Origin: a virus
Length of the DNA: 41,639 bases
IMG/VR virus record: IMGVR_UViG_3300032516_000062
Span: 1 to 41,639 of that record
Strand: one strand, 5' to 3'
The notes beneath the pieces are model-generated. The model was given only the letters and a program-made list of their open reading frames with translations. It had not been told where the DNA came from and made no database searches. This document shows positions 31,705 through 39,524 of the stretch, in pieces (within the stretch, counting starts at the first letter, position 1; every line of letters begins with the position of its first letter). Both the position numbers and the translations under genes were made by a program.

Positions 31705-32388
31705 TTACCTCCCAATCTTGGTGAATCCGAGGGCCCGAAGGGTTCTGAGTGCATCCGAGAAGGAGTTGATGGGTACCATGCCACCGTCCAGTGAAACGGG
31801 CTCAGCGGGCAACGTAGGGGCATGATCGGCCAATCCCTGCGGAAAAGGTTCACGGTATCGGGCTCTCCTGCGAGAGTTCTTGACATTGCTCTCGCTGTTC
31901 ATGTACTTCCACCCGGCAGGTCCTGGAATCTTTATAGACCCCTGCTTGACGGCATCCTTCCATACCGCAAGGGGATATCCAAGCCTGCGGAGACGACCGT
32001 GGACGACTCCAGGTTTCGTCTTGGCCGGGAAGAACTTCATCAGGAATTGCATGCAGAGTTTATCTGTGTCTTGTTTCTCTAGCGCCTTGGAAGCGGCGAT
32101 GTACTGAGAAACCAGGAAGACATCGTCTGCGTGAGTGTAGGTATGACGGGAACGAGTAGACTTGGAAACCTCTCTTGCCTGTATCGCTTTGCCATCCTCT
32201 TTCCTGTATTTCTCTCCAGAGGTAGCAAGGATGCGGTAGAGATTGTACGTATTCCCTAGATCGAAACGCTTCACGATAGCGTTGGTGGCGATCCCCTGGC
32301 GGTAGGCTTCTGCTACGTCAGGAATCTTTGCAGCCAGAACATGATCCTTCTCAATCGTCTTGTATCTGTAACCTTTTACAGAGTTCAT
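31705..32388 (-). CDS. Hypothetical DNA-binding-like protein
   Basis: A 227-residue basic protein with helix-turn-helix-like segments (VAEAYRQGIATNAIVKRFDL and THADDVFLVSQYIAASKAL). GGGGAAAGGA precedes the ATG. It ends in TAA, and its frame continues directly into the methyltransferase. It might be a specificity or control partner of that enzyme, or an independent regulator. Not assigned to a family. Confidence 0.6.
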   Translation of the reverse strand: MNSVKGYRYKTIEKDHVLAAKIPDVAEAYRQGIATNAIVKRFDLGNTYNLYRILATSGEKYRKEDGKAIQAREVSKSTRSRHTYTHADDVFLVSQYIAASKALEKQDTDKLCMQFLMKFFPAKTKPGVVHGRLRRLGYPLAVWKDAVKQGSIKIPGPAGWKYMNSESNVKNSRRRARYREPFPQGLADHAPTLPAEPVSLDGGMVPINSFSDALRTLRALGFTKIGR

Positions 32389-32402
32389 TCCTTTCCCCTA
32401 AG

Positions 32403-33407
32403 TTAGAGTTCGTTTTGTTGATTCTCGGGTACGTTATGCTGATTCTCTGGGTGGTACAGTTTGCACTTGTTCTTGATCTCCTCTGGACAGTAGTCCCTAC
32501 ACCTCCATCCTTCGTTCTTTTCGCCAATGCTTCCTGGGTCGTAGGCAAGGTTCGTAAGTTCAGAACTTTCTGGCGCAGTCCGCAGATCGATCCTTCCATT
32601 CTGAATTCTCCAAAGCAACTTGGCCTGGGGATAGATCCCGCCGATCGTCTTCTCAAGGAGGGCTGGTTTGAACACTGGGCAGTCAGGGATCTGATAGATA
32701 AGAGTCCACTTATAGCCATTCTGGTTCCATTGTTTCAGGGCCGGATGGTTTTCGGAGATGTCCTTGGGTTGAGACTTCTGGTACTTGGTGACGGTGAACA
32801 GTCCCCCGGTTTCCACAGTCTCCATCATACTCATGTAGACGATGACAATTCTGGAGGTCTTTACCTCTGGATTCAGCCATGAGTAGAAGTTTTCCTGAAG
32901 AACATGATCCTGCTTGGGACCGTCCTTGAGATACTCAAGCCCTTTGTCGCCAATGGTCTTCCAGGAATACCTCGTGTTGGCAGAGTTGATGTGTAGGTCG
33001 ATCCTTCCTCCAATGGGCACATCCCCGAGCATTCTGGGTCCCCATCGCTCTTCGATCCTGAAGTCGCTTGGGTCAAGTCCTCGTTCCAGGATTCCATTCT
33101 GATAGTCTTCCATGAGTCTGTGGAAGATTTTTCCCCTGATGGAGTAGTACAGGTTCTTTGGGGTGTCAAAGTAGTCCACCAGCCTGGATAGTCCATGCTG
33201 AGTATGGCACCCCACCAACCTTGTAATTGTCACGGCCTCCGTTGGATCGAAAGAGGGTTTGTACCCTGCATTGGAAGACCAGATGGCATGGAGAAGCGGT
33301 TCCGCAAGGCACTGCCGATCGCACTGATTGAAGCAGGCGTCGGCATTCCTGTTATTCGTGCCTTCAGTCTTGCTCCCCTTAGGGCATCTGAATCCGACGA
33401 GTCCCAT
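32403..33407 (-). CDS. Cas4/RecB-like PD-(D/E)XK exonuclease
   Basis: A 334-residue nuclease. N-terminal Cys residues (8, 25, 29, 33) and a late CRDYC...C resemble the iron-sulfur cluster of Cas4-type nucleases. The active site pattern is RGKIFHRLMEDY (His 96), then GGRIDLHI (Asp 137) and SWKTI (Lys 150). It starts in a TAATG overlap with the Bet gene, suggesting a joint exonuclease/annealing pair. Specific substrate and direction are not shown. Confidence 0.75.
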   Translation of the reverse strand: MGLVGFRCPKGSKTEGTNNRNADACFNQCDRQCLAEPLLHAIWSSNAGYKPSFDPTEAVTITRLVGCHTQHGLSRLVDYFDTPKNLYYSIRGKIFHRLMEDYQNGILERGLDPSDFRIEERWGPRMLGDVPIGGRIDLHINSANTRYSWKTIGDKGLEYLKDGPKQDHVLQENFYSWLNPEVKTSRIVIVYMSMMETVETGGLFTVTKYQKSQPKDISENHPALKQWNQNGYKWTLIYQIPDCPVFKPALLEKTIGGIYPQAKLLWRIQNGRIDLRTAPESSELTNLAYDPGSIGEKNEGWRCRDYCPEEIKNKCKLYHPENQHNVPENQQNEL

Positions 33408-34318
33408 TATTGTCTCTCTTTCATATAGTCGATGAGGGTTCTGGCTTCTGCTTTGGTCAATTTTGTCAAGGAATCTTTCCTGAATGTCATCTTGATGTAG
33501 TCATCCATGAGACTCTCGGTAAGTTCCTTGGTATCAGCCTTGAACGTGCTTTTCTTGAGAACATGGACGAACCTGATCTGCCCTCCGGTTATAGTTTCCT
33601 GTGTCCGTGGACTCTCTTCAGGCCGTCCTTCAACCACTTCAACGTCAGGTATATAATCCGCATCCGTTGGAGGAGGCGGTTCTGTTATCGGAAGAGGAGA
33701 TGGATCTGGTGCCATAAGACCAGCAGACTCCACCGGAGCGACATAGCCCGAAGGCAGGTCTCCGATTTCAATGCCTGCTTGATCCATCTCCTCTTTTACA
33801 TACAAGTTACTGAGCTCTGCCGGGAATGCCTTACGGAGGGACAGAGCTTCCGCGCACTTGGCGATCATCACATGGGGCATCTTCCTCCACATGAACCCCA
33901 GCCGATCGCCAGGATAGTATTGAGACCACCTCGCAGTGGCAGTGAAGGCGCACCTGAATCCACCGACCAGCTTCCAGACTGTCACCGTGGCAGTCAGGGG
34001 ATGTTCCTCAGAGGTGTCTGTTTGGGCGTAAGTGAAAATGGCGTCATCGCTTCCCGCATAGAATCCAGTGCGGTCTGCGACCAGCCTGGAGCCATCTATG
34101 CCCACTTGGAACGTCATCCGTTCCTGACCCTCTGACCGACGCTTCACGACGTAAATCTGTCTCATCAGAGGGTCCAGACGGGTACTTCGGCAGACATGAA
34201 GAAACAGCTGCAGTTCCGTGTCCGTCAGATCAGGGGCAATCGTTTTCTTGATGAGGTCGATATGCTCCCTGGTGAATTCAAGTCCTTGGTCTGGTCTCTT
34301 GGCGATAGAATCAGTCAT
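33407..34318 (-). CDS. bet: Bet/RecT-type single-strand annealing protein
   Basis: A 303-residue annealing recombinase. The conserved core includes FLHVCRSTRLDPLMRQIYVV, TFQVGIDGSRLVADRTG and MPHVMIAKCAEALSLRKAFP, the signature of the Bet family. It would anneal single-stranded phage DNA made by the neighbouring nuclease. The C-terminal 100 residues are acidic/Pro-rich with a conserved end (RFVHVLKKSTFKADTKEL). AGGAG precedes the ATG. Confidence 0.9.
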   Translation of the reverse strand: MTDSIAKRPDQGLEFTREHIDLIKKTIAPDLTDTELQLFLHVCRSTRLDPLMRQIYVVKRRSEGQERMTFQVGIDGSRLVADRTGFYAGSDDAIFTYAQTDTSEEHPLTATVTVWKLVGGFRCAFTATARWSQYYPGDRLGFMWRKMPHVMIAKCAEALSLRKAFPAELSNLYVKEEMDQAGIEIGDLPSGYVAPVESAGLMAPDPSPLPITEPPPPTDADYIPDVEVVEGRPEESPRTQETITGGQIRFVHVLKKSTFKADTKELTESLMDDYIKMTFRKDSLTKLTKAEARTLIDYMKERQ

Positions 34319-34574
34319 TCCTGACTCCTAAGGCAATGATTTCCTGCCTCTGATGTTCTAGCTTCTGGATAGAAGCACAGATAAGCTGAGCCATAGAGAG
34401 TCCAATTTCCACTTGTCTCATCATGTCTTTCTTGTCCTCTGGCGATGCTTCCGTCCAGGAGTCTCTGAGCCTTCTGTGCATCATCACAGCGGAGGCTACG
34501 AAGTTCATTTCATTGATCTCGACAATGGCTCGCTCCGTCTCGTCAAAGAGGGATTCGATCTGTTTAAGGGTCAT
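34311..34574 (-). CDS. Hypothetical helical protein, 87 residues
   Basis: An all-helical protein (LKQIESLFDETERAIVEINE, MAQLICASIQKLEHQRQEII). It overlaps the Bet gene by eight bases and precedes it, so it may be a recombination accessory. AGGAC before the ATG is a modest start signal. No family recognised. Confidence 0.65.
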   Translation of the reverse strand: MTLKQIESLFDETERAIVEINEMNFVASAVMMHRRLRDSWTEASPEDKKDMMRQVEIGLSMAQLICASIQKLEHQRQEIIALGVRND

Positions 34575-34689
34575 CAGAGTCCTATGGATGATGGCTCAGT
34601 AGAATTGCGGGACTTTCACGGGTAGTCCCGGTGCCAGCCTTCGCCGACTCAGCGAGCCTTTACCAAGTAGCTGGTCACAGAGGCAGAAT

Positions 34690-34711
34690 GCCTCCCTTAG
34701 CTAAGAGAGGC
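34690..34711. terminator. Hairpin between leftward genes
   Basis: GCCTC-CTTAG and CTAAG-GAGGC form a ten-pair stem with one mismatch and a tight centre. A second dyad, GGGACT/AGTCCC, lies near 34610-34635. This 145-bp gap separates the gene at 34720 from the recombination genes. It may hold a terminator plus a new promoter. A T-run is lacking on the leftward side. Confidence 0.4.
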
Positions 34712-34719
34712 TTCTTGGG

Positions 34720-35016
34720 TTACCCCAGATCCGCCTTGGCGTACACCTTCCGCAGCTTTCCGGAGAGGTTGGTAAAGCCCTTGAATGCCGCGTGGCGATA
34801 CTTCTTTTTGTTCCCAGTCTCGCCACGAACCACGACATCCTTCAGTCCGACGAACGTAACCACGAAGTTACTCTTCGTCTTGTTTCCCTGCAGGATGTCC
34901 CCGACACGGATGCAATCACTGGTCATCTTCTCACCTCCTTTCGGTTTGAGTTGGACTTTGTAGAGAAGGCGCATCCTTCTCCACATCTCTTCTGTAATCC
35001 TCCTACAACGGTTCAT
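34720..35016 (-). CDS. Basic protein with two possible starts
   Basis: From ATG 35016, in an ATGA overlap with the upstream gene, the protein has 98 residues; from ATG 34926, preceded by a perfect AAAGGAGG at good spacing, it has 68. The common part (SDCIRVGDILQGNKTKSNF and GETGNKKKYRHAAFKGF) looks like a small beta-barrel with a basic tail. The N-terminal addition is basic and Met-rich. Both starts may be used. Function unknown. Confidence 0.6.
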   Translation of the reverse strand: MNRCRRITEEMWRRMRLLYKVQLKPKGGEKMTSDCIRVGDILQGNKTKSNFVVTFVGLKDVVVRGETGNKKKYRHAAFKGFTNLSGKLRKVYAKADLG

Positions 35017-35924
35017 TTGAACTCCTTCATCCATGAGATGATCTTGGCAACCTTAACGTCACTCTTCCTGACTTCCTTGCTCAGCGCGACCGTGTAGGGC
35101 AGGTTCTTGGCCATGTAGGGGCTGACTCCAACTATCTTCGTCAGAGGATGGGTTGGCAGCCTCACGTCCGTCCCCACCATGATGTCCTTACCCTCCATGA
35201 AATCCTCCGTCCCGCCAATGATACAGATTTGGACAGGGAGCATCCCAACCTTCTCAATGATGTCAAGGACGCGGAAATCCCTGTTGCGACGGCACATCGG
35301 ACGGTACAGTATCTCCTTTGGTAGCTTGTTTTTTTTCCTGAAGATGACTTGCTTGGTGATTTCCTGGATGGCCTTGATCTTACCGTCATCAACCTTAATA
35401 GAACTCCAGGATTCCCTTTCTTCAAAACAACGGTGGCAGTACTCGCGGAAAGTATATTCATGCCTTGTACAGTACTGGAGTCGTTCGTCGATCCTGCAGC
35501 AGGGGCAGATGCCTGATTGGTATTCTCTCGGAAAGTTACGGCCACAATTTGGGCAGCTTTTGTAGCAGTAAGGGCAGATGTAGGACGGATAGCTCGAATA
35601 GGATATGTTAAAAAGATGGGTTATCGAGAATGTGGATATCGTCCTATGAATAGGGCAGGTCAAGTAGGGAACATAGACACGTTCAGTACTACCTTCTGTT
35701 TCGACAAAGGACTTCTTTATGAGCACTTGTCCGATGAACAGGATGTCAACCTGTTGTCTTGTTAACGCAGCTCCTTCCATCCCTACTGTAGCCATGAAAG
35801 CCCCGTTGCTCAGTGAGTCATGGGCTCTCTGCAAGAATATTTCAACCGATTTTCTTGCGGCTATCTCTGTCTTGAACCATCTATTGATAGGCACTGGTCT
35901 GATACTCCTTAATCGGCATCCCAT
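35013..35924 (-). CDS. Multi-zinc-motif protein of the amidoligase cassette
   Basis: A 303-residue protein. Its centre (about 88-165) is packed with Cys/His pairs (CPIH, CPYC, CPNC, CPCC, CTRHEY, YCHRCFE), enough for several zinc ions. The C-terminal part has an alpha/beta region (GMLPVQICIIGGTEDFMEG) and a conserved end (GVSPYMAKNLPYTV). It follows the amidoligase and amidotransferase genes and may be a carrier or substrate recogniser. I cannot assign a known family. Confidence 0.6.
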   Translation of the reverse strand: MGCRLRSIRPVPINRWFKTEIAARKSVEIFLQRAHDSLSNGAFMATVGMEGAALTRQQVDILFIGQVLIKKSFVETEGSTERVYVPYLTCPIHRTISTFSITHLFNISYSSYPSYICPYCYKSCPNCGRNFPREYQSGICPCCRIDERLQYCTRHEYTFREYCHRCFEERESWSSIKVDDGKIKAIQEITKQVIFRKKNKLPKEILYRPMCRRNRDFRVLDIIEKVGMLPVQICIIGGTEDFMEGKDIMVGTDVRLPTHPLTKIVGVSPYMAKNLPYTVALSKEVRKSDVKVAKIISWMKEFK

Positions 35925-36211
35925 CCCTGGGTCCTGCGATCACCTCTTGCGCAGGGTCCACAGATGTCTTTTTCTGAGACAAGGAGAACAATCCGACATC
36001 GAGTGCATCTCCTCATGGATTTGTAACAAGAGATGCAGAGGGTCGGATCTTGCTGATTGACCCCTATTTCATCGAACTCGAAGTTGCATTTTCTACAAAC
36101 ACTAACGCTATATTCTCCGCCTTGCAGATTCTCCTGAACTCTCTCCTCTTGTATTTCTCCACCTTCTTCCAGACATTGTGAGGAATATAGATGTTTTTCG
36201 TTGCCTCGCAA
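35909..36211 (-). CDS. Small zinc-ribbon-like protein, start uncertain
   Basis: A protein of up to 100 residues. Its last 60 residues hold CRKCNFEF, CISCYKS, CTRCRI and CGPCARG, two CxxC pairs of zinc ribbons. The listed start is a TTG at 36211, which overlaps the amidotransferase gene by about 148 bp. No ATG or GTG exists before the ribbon, so a shorter form could also arise by coupling. It overlaps the next gene by 16 bp. Confidence 0.5.
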   Translation of the reverse strand: MRGNEKHLYSSQCLEEGGEIQEERVQENLQGGEYSVSVCRKCNFEFDEIGVNQQDPTLCISCYKSMRRCTRCRIVLLVSEKDICGPCARGDRRTQGWDAD

Positions 36212-37209
36212 TGATTTAGGGTTTGATTCACTGAGGAAACCGAAGAATCCCGGCCTTTCTCTTCCCCGTCCTTCTCGACTGGAGACAGGGGGTGGCCTTT
36301 TTTTTTACACTTCTTGCACTCGTAAGCCTGGGCTTGGAAGTTCCACTCAGGCTGGGTGAGTTTTTTGCAGTTTTCACAGTGGGTCTGGTAAGACGAACTT
36401 CTGGTGGACCAGGATTGTCCACCTTCCCAGTCGTGTCCATTCCACTTTGTATTCGATGAGTAGGACATGATCTTGTGGACGATCTTGGAGGTTTCCTCGA
36501 CTCCTTCCTTCCCAATGATGATGGCGATGTCCTCTTTAATCTCGAAGCAAGCGGAAGGAGTGCAAGAGAAGCCTCTATGGTTTACTCTTGTAGACTGCAC
36601 AATCGCACCAACTGTGCTGGCAAAAAAGAGGATATCATTCGAGTCATCCATCGAGAAGACGATGGGGTTGGAGTGTCTATAGAGAATGAGATGGTCAGGC
36701 CATGACGTTGAGATTGCTGCCAGAGCCATTGAGCCTTCCAGTTTTCCCAGTTCCTTCGCTGCGTCTAAGACGGCAGTCTGGTCCATGATCGCCAGGATGG
36801 CTTCCGAATCCACTTCACCTTCCCTGGACCACTTCAGTTCCTTGATGATCTCATCATCGTTCCTGATGATCCCATTGTGGACCAGGACGCATCCGTTGAT
36901 CTTTGACCAGACTGGATGGTTGTTCTTGGAGTTGGCTTGACTCCCCTTGGTCTTGGATCTGGTATGGAATATGACCGTATGGGGGCTGTTGTCACCGAAG
37001 AGATGTTGCTTGTGACTACTCCAGATCTCGCTTTCGAGAAACTTATCGGCTGGGATGGCATCCTTGCCGATGTAGATTTTGTTGTCCTTGATGTATCCCA
37101 GACCTGTGGCGTCCTGGCCACGGTTGGAGATCTCAAGGAGAATTGTTCTGACCATGTCTTCTGTTGGTCTTGCAGTGCCGAAGCACTTGTACCCGGCTAT
37201 CCCGCACAC
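36064..37209 (-). CDS. Class-II glutamine amidotransferase (GATase II)
   Basis: A 381-residue protein. GTG at 37209 has AAAGGAG seven bases before it and places Cys at position 2, which becomes the N-terminal nucleophile after Met removal (CGIAGY). Class-II motifs follow: NRGQDATGLG (29-38), FHTRSKTKGS (81-90), NNHPVW (96-101), LVHNGI (109-114). Residues 278-301 form a CxxC...CxxC zinc ribbon. It would release ammonia from glutamine. No synthase domain is fused, so the acceptor must be another protein, probably the adjacent amidoligase. Confidence 0.85.
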   Translation of the reverse strand: MCGIAGYKCFGTARPTEDMVRTILLEISNRGQDATGLGYIKDNKIYIGKDAIPADKFLESEIWSSHKQHLFGDNSPHTVIFHTRSKTKGSQANSKNNHPVWSKINGCVLVHNGIIRNDDEIIKELKWSREGEVDSEAILAIMDQTAVLDAAKELGKLEGSMALAAISTSWPDHLILYRHSNPIVFSMDDSNDILFFASTVGAIVQSTRVNHRGFSCTPSACFEIKEDIAIIIGKEGVEETSKIVHKIMSYSSNTKWNGHDWEGGQSWSTRSSSYQTHCENCKKLTQPEWNFQAQAYECKKCKKKGHPLSPVEKDGEEKGRDSSVSSVNQTLNHCEATKNIYIPHNVWKKVEKYKRREFRRICKAENIALVFVENATSSSMK

Positions 37210-37228
37210 TTTGGAGGCTCCTTTGGCA

Positions 37229-38026
37229 TCAGACTTTCCACTCTTCCCTGAAGTTAGTATTCCAGTCGATGGATTCCCTCTCTTGGATGAGAAGGTTGGT
37301 AAACTCAAACCCATTCTTGCAGCAGTCAGGGATGTCAACGAGATCCCCAATGTTGGAGATATGGCTGACTCTCTGATCATCCGTCATTTCCTTGGGGTTA
37401 GGGAGTAGTTTGTAGCAGTTGATCCCATGCTTTTTGAACATGAGCAGGGCAAGACAGAACAGGGTGATGTTGGCATAGGCTACCGGGGGGCTGATGAGCC
37501 ACGAGCCAGGGGTCCTGTACTCGAATCCACCGTGTCCTTTCCCTTCTATAGCACGATATACTCTTTCTCCTATGATCTCCTTCCCATTGTGAGTTTTGGC
37601 TCCATAGGAGGTCAGGGTACTTCTCTTTATGTAGCTTTCCTTGTCGTCGATGAGTTCTGACAGACACTCCATGAGAAAGAACTCGAGAGCAAAGTAAAGC
37701 GCGTACTGTGTTGCTCCAGTACTCATGTCAAACTTCCCGACCTGGAGATGTCCTCCAAGAGGAAGTCCATCGAAGAAGTGTCCTGCATGAAACGTTAGGT
37801 TTTTATCGAGTTCATCCTTCTTCTTGTAGAAGCACTCGTAAAGTTTAGCGACCAGCTCATCCGGGTTGCAGGCGATTCCTGGTCTGACTTCTCCTGTAGT
37901 GGGGACATCAGTGCCAAGGTAGCCTCCTGCATATCGGAAGATGCTCGAGGCATCGACATGATGCCCGCTTCTCCTGATAGCGAATTCAGGATCTGCTCCG
38001 ATGGTAAAGGGGAGATTCTCAGGCAT
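37229..38026 (-). CDS. phiEco32-like COOH-NH2 ligase (amidoligase)
   Basis: A 265-residue enzyme of the glutamine synthetase/GCS-like group of ATP-dependent COOH-NH2 ligases seen in phiEco32-type phages. Key segments are IGADPEF (9-15), LPLGGHLQVGKFD (88-100) and GGFEYRTPGSW (166-176), which carry the acidic and His residues for metal and ATP. It would join a carboxyl to an amine in a peptide or metabolite. It overlaps the previous gene by eight bases and precedes the amidotransferase. Substrates are unknown. Confidence 0.82.
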   Translation of the reverse strand: MPENLPFTIGADPEFAIRRSGHHVDASSIFRYAGGYLGTDVPTTGEVRPGIACNPDELVAKLYECFYKKKDELDKNLTFHAGHFFDGLPLGGHLQVGKFDMSTGATQYALYFALEFFLMECLSELIDDKESYIKRSTLTSYGAKTHNGKEIIGERVYRAIEGKGHGGFEYRTPGSWLISPPVAYANITLFCLALLMFKKHGINCYKLLPNPKEMTDDQRVSHISNIGDLVDIPDCCKNGFEFTNLLIQERESIDWNTNFREEWKV

Positions 38027-38534
38027 GACGCTTGGCCCTCGATAGAGACTTTCTGGTCATCAAAACAACTTTGTCCACAGTCTTCTGTTGGGCAGACTTC
38101 GCTGAAACATCCTCGTATTTGATGGGATTATTGAGGATTCTCCATGAGTCCACTCCGGCAGGAAAGCATGATGACAGCATGATTGGGAAATAGAAAAAAT
38201 TAAAGAGTTTATCTGCAGGACGATTCCTCAGAAAAGGGAGGATCGCTTGCCAGGTCTTGTTTCTGTCAGGAAAATTACATTCCGAAAATTCATTAGAATT
38301 GAAACTCGTCCATCCTATTCCGAGTCCCTGAGATAGGGCACTGATTTTGAAGCTGTAACCGTTCCTTTTTCCCTGAAAGATTTGTAGCATGGGAGCCGGG
38401 AAATATTTCTTGAATTCCAACACCTCGTCAGGGAAGATCCGCTCGTGGTCAGCGATAAAGACTTTGCATTCAATCCCTCTGTCAAACCATATTTCAGGCT
38501 CGAGGGGGAATATCTTATTCTTGAGTCTCTTCAT
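38019..38534 (-). CDS. Unknown protein upstream of the amidoligase
   Basis: A 171-residue protein starting at ATG 38534 in a TGATG overlap with the previous gene, GGAGAG upstream. It is rich in aromatic residues (KYFPAPMLQIFQGKRNGYSF, LFNFFYFPIMLSSCFPAGV) and looks alpha/beta. It does not show ATP-grasp motifs. Its tight coupling suggests a role in the amidoligase pathway, perhaps substrate binding. Family not recognised. Confidence 0.65.
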   Translation of the reverse strand: MKRLKNKIFPLEPEIWFDRGIECKVFIADHERIFPDEVLEFKKYFPAPMLQIFQGKRNGYSFKISALSQGLGIGWTSFNSNEFSECNFPDRNKTWQAILPFLRNRPADKLFNFFYFPIMLSSCFPAGVDSWRILNNPIKYEDVSAKSAQQKTVDKVVLMTRKSLSRAKRHA

Positions 38535-38920
38535 CACATCTCTCCATAGGGATAGATGTTTTCATCATCAGAGGCGGACTCTTTGCTGTAAGACTTCATC
38601 TTGTCTGATGCTATACCCTGGTCAGGGAAGTTTTTGGAATAGCATTCCCAGCAGACGTTATGATCAGCTGGTCCTAGGGTCCTCTGGAAAATAATAAGAG
38701 TCCTGAATTTCTTAGGGATGAGCTCTACGGCATCCTTAATGTAGTTGCCCTTGATCTCGTCTAGGTTTGTGGTGAGCCAGACGATACATGGCAGTTTGCG
38801 AATCTTTTTGTAGATGCCACAGATGAAGCAGGTATTCCATACCGCTGTGTGTTCGTTACCCCACCCAATCTCGACACAGTAGTTGGGTCCTATGATTTCT
38901 GCAGTTCTCTTGTAGGACAA
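38534..38920 (-). CDS. Zinc-motif protein, TTG start
   Basis: A 128-residue protein. TTG at 38920 has AAGGAG six bases before it, so it is preferred to a TTG 21 bases upstream, which would place that site inside the gene. The sequence has CFICGIYKK and CWECYSKN, a CxxC...CxxC pair, and an LPCIVWLTTNL strand. It may be the first gene of the cassette. No family recognised. Confidence 0.6.
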   Translation of the reverse strand: MSYKRTAEIIGPNYCVEIGWGNEHTAVWNTCFICGIYKKIRKLPCIVWLTTNLDEIKGNYIKDAVELIPKKFRTLIIFQRTLGPADHNVCWECYSKNFPDQGIASDKMKSYSKESASDDENIYPYGEM

Positions 38921-39056
38921 GGTTGTCTCCTTCAGCAGCAAAAGCCAGGCATGGACGCCCTATCAGAAGCTATTTGAGGGTCGTCTACCTGGCTATCAGT
39001 TTTGAGGGCATCACATAGGTACTCTCGTCCAGACTAACGTCTTAAGAAAGTCAGGA

Positions 39057-39134
39057 TCAGATTTCCCGGTTCACGCCGTCATTACCGTGCTGATATTTTT
39101 TGCTGCGGTGCGGTTTTTCAGGCGGTTTCGCCAC
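39057..39134 (-). CDS. Possible 25-residue basic peptide
   Basis: GTG at 39134 opens a short frame with a basic, lysine-rich sequence (KPPEKPHRSKKYQHGND) that looks protein-like. The ribosome binding site is weak. Local composition differs from neighbours. It may be a short regulatory peptide or a remnant. Confidence 0.25.
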   Translation of the reverse strand: MAKPPEKPHRSKKYQHGNDGVNREI

Positions 39135-39269
39135 CAGTTTGCCGCCGACCGTTCATCCCATGTACCAGATTCGGGAGATGGGAGACAGCCCGCAAAAGTA
39201 ACCGAATCACTCCACCTGCTTCATAGGCTCGCCACCTCCCGGTGAATGAAAGGTAGATTAAACTGCTTG

Positions 39270-39301
39270 CTGGACTCTACTTCACCGCTTACAGAGTCCA
39301 G
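39270..39301. terminator. 8-bp hairpin at the end of a small frame
   Basis: CTGGACTC and GAGTCCAG are perfect complements around 16 bases. The stop of the 33-residue frame lies inside the loop. The T-run needed for an intrinsic terminator is absent; function open. Confidence 0.4.
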
Positions 39302-39383
39302 TCAAGTCTTCCATGTTAAGGACACACCGAGAGGACTTATACTCCAAGTCCCTACGGTCTACCCTCACAGGAGTAAACTCCAT
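39282..39383 (-). CDS. Possible 33-residue peptide
   Basis: ATG at 39383 is preceded by AAGGTGAGG. The frame (EFTPVRVDRRDLEYKSS then CVLNMEDLTGLCKR) has normal-looking residues, two Cys and good codons, and a protein-like stretch extends upstream without a start. It may be a small true gene or the end of a truncated one. Confidence 0.35.
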   Translation of the reverse strand: MEFTPVRVDRRDLEYKSSRCVLNMEDLTGLCKR

Positions 39384-39501
39384 GCCCTCACCTTCATTGG
39401 CATGGCTTGTCCCCCAGATCTTCGGCCGGAGTCTTCTGGTGGCCTCAAATCGTAATTCATCAGAGGCGTCTTAAAATGACCAGGATCGGTGGGGGGATTG
39501 A

Positions 39502-39524
39502 GATGAGGCTTAATACTCCTCATC
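39502..39524. terminator. 7-bp hairpin
   Basis: GATGAGG and CCTCATC pair around nine bases. It lies downstream of the leftward gene ending at 39637. No T-run follows on that strand. Confidence 0.35.

Noticed and set aside
36064-36211. A frameshift joining the amidotransferase to the downstream zinc-ribbon protein
   Set aside because: No slippery site or pairing structure was noticed; overlap alone is weak evidence.
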